A DNA stretch of 64,000 nt from Angiostrongylus vasorum (lineage: Eukaryota; Nematoda; Chromadorea; Rhabditida; Metastrongylidae), in assembly GCA_018806985.1 (NCBI GenBank), contig JADANN010000174.1, forward strand, positions 2,492,001-2,556,000. The letters are read 5' to 3'. Positions 57,331 to 64,000 of the stretch are shown one piece after another. The position numbers were made by a program, and so were the translations under genes. Numbering within the stretch: the first letter of the stretch is position 1; each line of letters starts with the position of its first letter. Below the pieces are notes generated by a model, which did not search any database, had not been told where the DNA came from, and was given only the letters and a program-made list of their open reading frames with translations.

Positions 57331-57555
57331 ATGGAGACTGTTAATGATGATAAGGAAGCGTCAGATAATCAGAGTTTCTCTTCCCAACTAGAACTTCGTA
57401 AGTGTTCCTTGTGCTATAGACTCCACCATGAAAACAAATGTCAGCAAGTTTTACGTGAAAACAGATGTCAGCAAGTTCTACGTGACCACCACTCCTTCGA
57501 CTGCAGGGCACGTCCTGACTGGAAACACATGTCGGAAATCTGTTATGCCAAGTGA
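57331..57555 (+). pseudogene. Possible LTR-retroelement zinc-knuckle fragment
   Basis: A 74-codon open frame contains CSLCYRLHHENKC, spacing C-x2-C-x3-H-x4-C, like the zinc knuckles of BEL/Pao-type Gag. The following QQVLRENRCQQVLRD comes from an in-frame tandem duplication of 27 bp (57,430-57,456 and 57,457-57,483). No protease or RT was found nearby. Weak: the pattern could be chance. Confidence 0.3.
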
Positions 57556-57899
57556 GTAGCTGAAATACGGTCAACTTTGTAGAACACAGTATTGACGGGT
57601 TGTTCAGAACATAGCACATCATGTAACTGAGGAAGGGAACCCCATGTTCCGAAGCAAGTCAGTGACCAGAAATCGGAGACGTATCATATTACAGCAAGCT
57701 TAATCAGATCAAGGCAAGGGAATGCTTCGAAAAAAAGATGTTCATCACGTTAGCATAAGAAAGTTTCCGATAATAGTTTACTAGATTGCCATGGGAAAGT
57801 TTACAGAGAACTTTGAATTGCAAGTTTGCTAAGTGACAAGAAGCAAAGCTAAATTTGTTTAACAGGCAACGTAGTTAACCTAGGTAACATACGGCAATA

Positions 57900-58175
57900 C
57901 GGGCGCGTGCGAGGCAGTGGTCGGAGGCGCCACTGCCACACACACGTGGAATGGAATCGATCCCCGCGCCCATGGCCCACCAAGCCCTCCATCCCTCCGG
58001 GGTCGGCGAGTGGTACCGGACTTGTCCGGGAGGATAGCAACACTGGCTCGATACATCGGCAAACCACCGCAATTCATTGTAAAGGCCAGATTTGCATTCA
58101 ATCACCTCCAACGATACTTAATGAAGTCGAATGCATGGCGCATGCCTCAGGGATTGATCAACGCCGAGAGCCGTA
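57900..58175 (+). mobile_element. tRNA-derived SINE, family A, with paired acceptor stem
   Basis: The head starts GGGCGCG and the matching CGCGCCC at about 57,964-57,970 could form a 7-bp acceptor-like stem. Between them are an A-box-like GCGAGGCAGTGGTCGG and B-box-like GTGGAATGGAATCGATCC. Body CCAAGCCCTCCATCCCTCC, core GACTTGTCCGGGAGGATAGC, tail GGATTGATCAACGCCGAGAG. One of the least decayed copies in the window. The TTTATCC end is not clear. Confidence 0.92.
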
Positions 58176-58199
58176 TGTTAAACCTCTTTAGACCTTTAA

Positions 58200-58930
58200 T
58201 ATACGGCAATGCAGAGATATGGGAACTATTCCGGAGAATAGTGATGCTGAGATATTTGCAAAACTTCGGACTGCAGGTATGGTGAGTGGGATTACCGCCA
58301 TCGATGCTTCGATTTTGTGCTACAACGTTGTTCTCCGCTGTGGCTGAACAAAGATGAAGTGCCGAAACACTTCACGGAATCAAAGCTGGCGCACTCCACT
58401 ACGTGTTTTGTGACTTTTTCGACTCGGCAGATGGAATGACCCAGTACACTTCCCTAATTCCTGACTAAACCTTTACAGCAGAATGTCAATAATCGACAAA
58501 TTGCACCATGAGCTGGCGACGGCTATATTCAGCATTTACTCGTCGACAAGGAGAAAATCTATTTCACAACACGCAAGGACTCCGAAAAGTTGTACAAGTT
58601 CTGTTGCACAAGTTCTGTAATTCCACGTGGTTCCACTATCTTGCCCTCGTCTTCGTCATAGGTTATGGCTGGAATCGGAGAGGCCAAAGAGTCACTCTTC
58701 CCTATACTCACATCTACTTCGAATGTTACTAAGCTACCACCGATCAAACTGGGCTCTAGTGCGACGACCCAGCAAGCGATATAGCTATGTGTCAGCAGCT
58801 TAACAACCCACAACTTATGGAAGATCGATTTATAGACGTGGCTGTATAGTTGACACAAGTCTCCCAAATTTAATAGTCTTCGTAAGGCGCTTTACATCCA
58901 GTGCACCACCAGAAACCCTAAACTGCAAGA
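58200..58930. other. Between SINE and zyg-11 3' side, with a family D remnant
   Basis: At 58,236-58,300 there is GTGATGCTGAGATATTTGC and ACTTCGGACTGCAGGTATGG, an arm fragment of the fold-back family without its core. Otherwise no gene recognised. Confidence 0.45.
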
Positions 58931-58936
58931 TTTATT
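58931..58936 (-). terminator. Candidate polyadenylation signal for zyg-11
   Basis: AATAAA on the minus strand, about 620 nt after the zyg-11 stop codon. It is the first exact match I noticed downstream. A nearer variant signal is as likely. Confidence 0.3.
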
Positions 58937-59559
58937 TACAGACTATCCATCAATCAAAATAATAATTGAATTAGTGAACCGGTAATATAAACAGTTGTAT
59001 CAGACGAGAGTTCATAGGCACCACTGTCATTCTCTTATCACGACAATTCGATAAGTAATTTCAGAGCATATGAAAACATCATATAGAATATACAATTTAC
59101 AAGCTAAACTCATAAAAAATATTAGAATGTGTTGGTTTACGAATAAAACCTGTCCGCACAGACGAATCGACACTGTCCAATATGAATAAGTAACAACTTG
59201 ATAGGTGCAGTACCCAACAGAGCACCCGTATAGAGAAGGAGATTATAGGACTCGCCACCATGAGGGATACATCTACGAGCACATTGGGACCAATAATATT
59301 ATAAAATATACTCACAACCAAATATAATGGTACAGAAAGCGACGCAACTTTGCAGAAATCATAGAAAGAGTGCAATAAAACATGCCGGATGACTAGAAAA
59401 TCCAAAAACGTCTGGTCACAACATCTTATAATCGTGGGCCAATTGATTTCTTACGAAACAAAGCGATAAATAGATCACAGTTCGATAATTATAAACAAAA
59501 AATTAAAATATACCATACCCAGGACAAGGCGTAGAGATTTTACGAGCTCTTAACAAGAT

Positions 59560-62500
59560 TTAGGCACAAGACTCCTGAGGAATAGACGAAGAATCTACCT
59601 GCTTATTGAAAAGTGTATTCACTCTCATATTATGAATAGATCGTTCCAGGAACCTGATCTCAATTTGAGTTGCTAACGAGCGAACACGTTCATCGACGAA
59701 TGGAGATTTGGATAATCGAACACAGTGCGTCAACAAGTCTGACTCCGTCAACATTGACATGTACCCCATAGACACAGAATTGGCATCGCTGTGTGAAAGA
59801 ACATGATTGACTCCCCATAAACACCACATCTGTGCGCCTAGCAAGTTTGTCTCGTTCAGGATACGAACAAATGGCTCAAATGACCTTAAAATCACGAAAA
59901 TTATTATATGGTGCAACGGAAATCATTATACAATGAAGTGTGTGGAAACCTGAGAACTTTTGAAAACCGGTTTCCCACATAAATGTCGAACCTGTATGAA
60001 ACCATAGGAACAGAAAGCATGGGCCACTGACGGATCGACTTCACCATAAGGCTATTCACTTCTTCTCGGGATAGATATGAGTGAAGATGCCAGTCCTCAC
60101 ATAACAACATGTTAGCTAGGACCCCTGCAGCAAAGTAACTGCGTTCAACAGCACGATTTCTCCCCGTGGCGTCAACTCGAGAAAAGTCACCTTCTAGACA
60201 CTCACTGCAAGATAACAATATTCACGAAGCGATAGAAAAGCGATAAAAAAGAGATTTCATTTACCAACATATAAAGGGTAAAGAATAAAGCTCTCGGCGT
60301 TGATCAATTCCTGCGGGATGAGCCATGCATTCGACTTCATTAAGTATCACTGGAGGTGATTGAATGCATATCTGGCCTTTACAATGATTCGCGATGGTCT
60401 ACCGATATATCGAGCTAGTGCTGCTATCCTCCCAGACAAGTCTGGTACCAATTTGCCGACCCCGGAGGGATGGAAGGCTGGGTGGGCCATGGGCGCGGGA
60501 ATCGATTTCCCGTGTGTGTCGCAGTGGCGCCTCCAACCACTGCGCCATACACGCCCTTAGACAACTTCTGCTCCATCGAGCCGGATTCCAGCCAACGACC
60601 AAAGGATCTACATTCCTACAGAGCTTTATCCTTTATCAACATATATAAAAAGGAAATACCATAAAGCTTTCAAGTACGTCGAGTTCTGTAGCATCATGAG
60701 TTTCTGCTCATAAACTTCAGAAACGTTATTCTGAAAACCACAAATATAAACACGAACTGATAAACACCACTGAAACCTCAACTTCATTCTTAATTTAAAA
60801 CCCTTATTAAAAACTACTACTTGCTCATAACGCTAATTTGGATCCAGAGAGGACAAACGAATAACCAACCAATATGCCGAGCACTTTCGTCTGTATGTTA
60901 TGATGGCTCTCAAAGTGTCGTAAGATCTCAAACGAGACTCCAATGCCGTTTTCACGAGCGAAAACAATACATGTAGCAGGGCAATCATCTGTGAGATTCC
61001 AGAGGGCACTCAATGTAAACTTGAGGGTATACAGTGAATTCTCAGCGCGCACACTATTTGAGTTACGGAAATGACCTGAAAACCAACAAATTTTAACCAA
61101 GAAAAGCGGGAAGTCAACAACAGCCTATAATTGAATTCATCTTACTAAGATTCTGCTCCATCAGATGCACAAGATGCTTGACATAACGAACGTCACTGGC
61201 AAGTATGCGAGCATCCTGGGAGCGCATTTTTGGTGCCACGATTGATACAATGGCGATTGTCATGCTGGAAAAATACAGATAGCTTCCAATGTTAAAAAAA
61301 TACAGCGATAGATTGTCATGCTGGAAAATACAGATAGCTTCCGATGTTAAGAAATACAGCGTTTACTAACCGTGAAACTCCAGCATCGTTATTGATCAAC
61401 ATGCTTTCCAGAGCAACTTTGCAAGTTCGATAAAAATTAATGCCTGAGAGCTGGAGAAGATAGTCGTTGCATATAGTCAACCACACATTTTTCTGCAGTT
61501 GTGTTGTTTCGGGATAAGTCTCAGCAGCATCCAGGCAACGATCGACACACTTGCGAACAGTCGGAACAGACAATCTTGAAATACGCTTCATCCTGAAATT
61601 TATTCGCCTAGTGGGTCATCAGTGAAACTGTGCTGGAGACCGCACTACTTGTGAAGACGGGCTGTTCAAATATGTAAGTACGAAAGTAATGGGCCATCTG
61701 AATCATCTGCAACTCTATCAACACTTGAGTAACGAGAGCACACAGAATTAAAGTCCCCATTAAAAGCATAACTAGCTGAGTACAAACGTTTTATAGTGCG
61801 CATATTGTACTAAAAAACAATCTCACTTGCAGAGATGATAGAGGCATGCGCTTCCGGCCATTTGAACGCCCAGATTTAGCAGGTGCTTTCGCAATGCTGC
61901 ACAAACAACTGTGGCACACTCGGCAACTTCACCATCAGAAAAGTCCTCATATCCACTTTGTAACATGTAGTAAACACAATGTAAAGCATGTGCAGTAAAT
62001 GCATCTCTGCAATTAATACTATTTTAGAAATACTTTGCAGAAATTTGCCACGAATAGATATATTCATAGAACAGAAAATAGGAAAAGAAAGAGAAAAAAA
62101 TAGGGAAAAAACCTGTCAGTATTCCAGTAGGCGTTCAAAGCGATAACTGCTTGGTTTCTAGTGGCACAATTAATAATTTGTACATCGCGTTCCACGGGAA
62201 CAATATAAGAATGACCGTCCAGAGGAGTGGCTGCAAAACTATCAAAATTTCAAGACTAGAGGTGATTCCAACTACCATCATACAAACCACGAGCCCAGTC
62301 TCTAAACGTTCACTGTCGGACTCCGTGAAGAACAATGAAGAATGGTATAAATAATTTAGTGGACTCACCAAGAACAGACACCCTTTCGAGCCGAGGATTT
62401 CTTTGCAGTAAAAGGGAGACAATGTCAGATGCTCGATCGACTCCCATATTAGCAAGAGAATTTCCAGCGAGATCGATTGACTTTAAATTGGGCCAACACT

Positions 62501-62992
62501 TGTGTGGATCATCAAGCATTACTTGCACCATTGCAAGCGGTAAGTCTACACAAGCTTCTTGAGAGCTGAAAGTGGGCGCCAGTGAAATGCGATGGAAACT
62601 TTATACTTCAGTGAAAACAATTTCGTGAAATGAGGCAAACTTTTAGTGTTAAAATGTTTAGAATCAATACCTATCCGTCCCATAGTCCGTGACTTCTTTG
62701 GATATGTCGAGAACTCGTAGACCAGTCAAACTGCGTAGTGTTTCAGTAACGCAGCCAGAGCGCACACGAAGATTGTGCATTATTAGTGCCTCCAAATTAC
62801 TACAAAAAACAATTACTAATGTTCATTTTAGGCCCACAATGATCCACATCTCACCCAGTTACAATTTCCCTGTCAGTTCCTCAATAGAGTAAATGAAACT
62901 ACTTTACAATCATTAACACAACTGCGATGCCAACTGATTCTCAGTGGCATTCAGTGTGATGATGCACAATTTCTCGCTGAACACAGTACGCA
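59560..62992 (-). CDS. zyg-11: ZYG-11-type Cullin-2 substrate receptor, 11 exons, N-terminus not found
   Basis: Substrate receptor of a CUL-2 ubiquitin ligase (ZYG11/ZER1 family), nuclear and cytoplasmic. In C. elegans it acts in meiosis II exit and early embryo polarity. Exons, 5' to 3': 62992-62923, 62799-62671, 62565-62369, 62230-62113, 62006-61827, 61592-61371, 61264-61146, 61075-60870, 60730-60660, 60204-59992, 59884-59560; phases agree throughout and the stop is at 59560. About 615 residues, against 740-800 in the family. Leucine-rich repeats come first: [44 protein letters not shown]. Armadillo-like repeats follow: [96 protein letters not shown]. The 71-nt exon at 60730 was found by phase and the NNVSEV motif. 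The first listed exon is less certain. A ZER-1-like paralogue is the main alternative. Confidence 0.9.
60287..60557 (-). mobile_element. tRNA-derived SINE, family A, in a zyg-11 intron
   Basis: In reverse and full length: tail AAAGCTCTCGGCGTTGATCA, CATTCGACTTCATTAAGTATC, core CCAGACAAGTCTGGTACC, B box GGGAATCGATTTCCCG, A box CACTGCGCCATACACGCC. It lies in the intron between the 71-nt exon and the next one, same orientation as the gene. Close to the family's common sequence, so perhaps recent. Confidence 0.92.
61255..61360 (-). repeat. Tandem duplication spanning a zyg-11 3' splice site
   Basis: Two units, 61255-61306 and 61311-61360, separated by 4 bp, about 90% alike. Each includes the polypyrimidine tract, CAG and the first ten bases (CATGACAATC) of the exon that starts at 61264. 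The gene-proximal copy is used in the model; the other copy lies just upstream of it in the intron. Confidence 0.9.
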
Positions 62993-63650
62993 CTGGAATC
63001 AATGCTCACCAACAGTTGTGCTCACCAATTTTTCCAAATATTTTTCTACGCGTTTGTTTTAGATAACCCACATATCTCAGATGTTCTAGGTATTTTTACA
63101 CACCTCCTGGAATATTTCTGTCTCTTGGGTGTGATCAGAAAAAAATCCGTCTACAACCCAGTCATGGTGGTGTCGGCTGATTTCTGCTAACTTCTTTCAT
63201 AACATGTAGAATAGATTTTGCCATATTTATTTCAAACATTCCTTAAATTCTCCTATTCTGTACGGTAATGACGACTTATTATCGCGATTTGATCGCAAAG
63301 AATAGCTTAAAAAAAGTATTTTAAAAGTCAAATTTTGGAGGTATGAACCATGTAAATGGAAGACAAACTAAACCCATCTTTGACCAACCTTTCACCGAGG
63401 CTAAACAAGAAGAAGATGAACTCAATGAGGACAATGAGAAATCTCCTGCGCTCCTCGAAGAGTATACACTAAATCAGTAGGAAAACCAGATAGAAGACGC
63501 TAACAACAAGGTCATCGGTGAGTTATAAAACAATACGGTGCCTGGTGAACAGTCTTCGACGATAGTCGACAGAAGTGGATTAACAGCACCTGCTTTACAA
63601 GCAGAATTGGCGCATTTTGTTTAATTATTTACATCTAATATTTATCACCT
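62993..63650. other. Region upstream of the zyg-11 exons found
   Basis: The missing N-terminal exons should lie here or beyond, but no convincing exon was found. On the plus strand 63344-63480 there is a 46-codon acidic open frame (MNHVNGRQTKPIFDQPF then a Glu-rich run) that may be a broken transposon product or chance. Confidence 0.4.
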
Positions 63651-63654
63651 GTGG

Positions 63655-63895
63655 GGCGCGTGTAGCGTAGTGGTCGGAAGCGCCTTGCAATACACGATCG
63701 CCAAACCCTCCATCCCTCCGGGGTCGGCAAATTGGTACGACTGTCTGGAAGGACCGCAGCAATGGCTCGATACATTGGTAAGCCACCATGAGTCATTGTA
63801 AAGGACATATTTGAGTTCAATCACCTCCAACGATGCTTAATGAAGTTGAGTGCATGGCGCATCCTTCAGGGATTGATTAACGCCGAGAGCTTCAT
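63655..63895 (+). mobile_element. tRNA-derived SINE, family A
   Basis: Head GGGGCGCGTGTAGCGTAGTGG, with the B-box region deleted (about 40 bp missing between GCGCCTTGCAATACAC and ATCGCC), core TCGGCAAATTGGTACGACTG, ACATTGGTAAGCCACCATG, tail GGATTGATTAACGCCGAGAG and TTCATCCTCATCCTTT at the end. Confidence 0.88.
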
Positions 63896-64000
63896 CCTCA
63901 TCCTTTAGTATTTATGCCATGACGGCGAACGGGACTGACAGATGCGAATAAGAGGACCAATTGTGGGAACAGAAAACTGTTGAAGAAATGAAATGAAAAG

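Noticed and set aside
59097..59405. 102-codon hydrophobic minus-strand frame downstream of zyg-11
   Set aside because: Lies in the likely 3'UTR; hydrophobicity follows from T-rich sequence; no family resemblance.
1..64000. CRISPR arrays, operons with ribosome binding sites, rRNA
   Set aside because: The sequence is eukaryotic with spliced genes; no spaced direct repeats or rRNA segments were seen.

Overview
The window is eukaryotic and gene-poor. It has AT-rich introns with TTTCAG-type 3' splice sites, many interspersed repeats, and two spliced genes that fit nematode proteins. The intron sizes, the decayed RTE-type retrotransposons and the tRNA-derived SINEs suggest a clade V (strongylid, hookworm-like) nematode. 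That placement is inference; no database search was run.

Layout. (1) 165-22,814, minus strand: a calsyntenin (casy-1) orthologue. I reconstructed it by hand as 22 exons that join in phase into a 950-codon open frame from signal peptide to stop. Two of its introns appear to use GC donors. Its introns carry an RTE relic (about 12.3-14.6 kb), SINE copies, hammerhead-like repeats and microsatellites. (2) About 22.8-58.9 kb: no gene I can support. It is filled with mobile-element debris: RTE relics on both strands, a mariner relic, a TA-flanked MITE carrying another repeat, two tRNA-SINE families, a fold-back family and a further unnamed repeat family. A short CpG-rich stretch at 25.88-26.11 kb stands out in base composition. 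(3) 59,560-62,992, minus strand: the LRR/armadillo part of a ZYG-11-type Cullin-2 substrate receptor, 11 exons in phase to the stop. The N-terminal exons were not found and may lie beyond 63 kb or outside the window.

The two genes are not functionally linked. Calsyntenin is a neuronal type I membrane cargo adaptor; ZYG-11 is a ubiquitin-ligase receptor. From memory, both C. elegans orthologues lie on chromosome II, which would make this a slice of the ancestral chromosome II.

The observations most worth checking are: the GC-AG introns with in-frame GT alternatives in casy-1; a tandemly duplicated 3' splice site in zyg-11; two SINE families that share a central core but differ in head and tail; and a dispersed repeat whose conserved core fits a minimal hammerhead ribozyme with a palindromic helix III.
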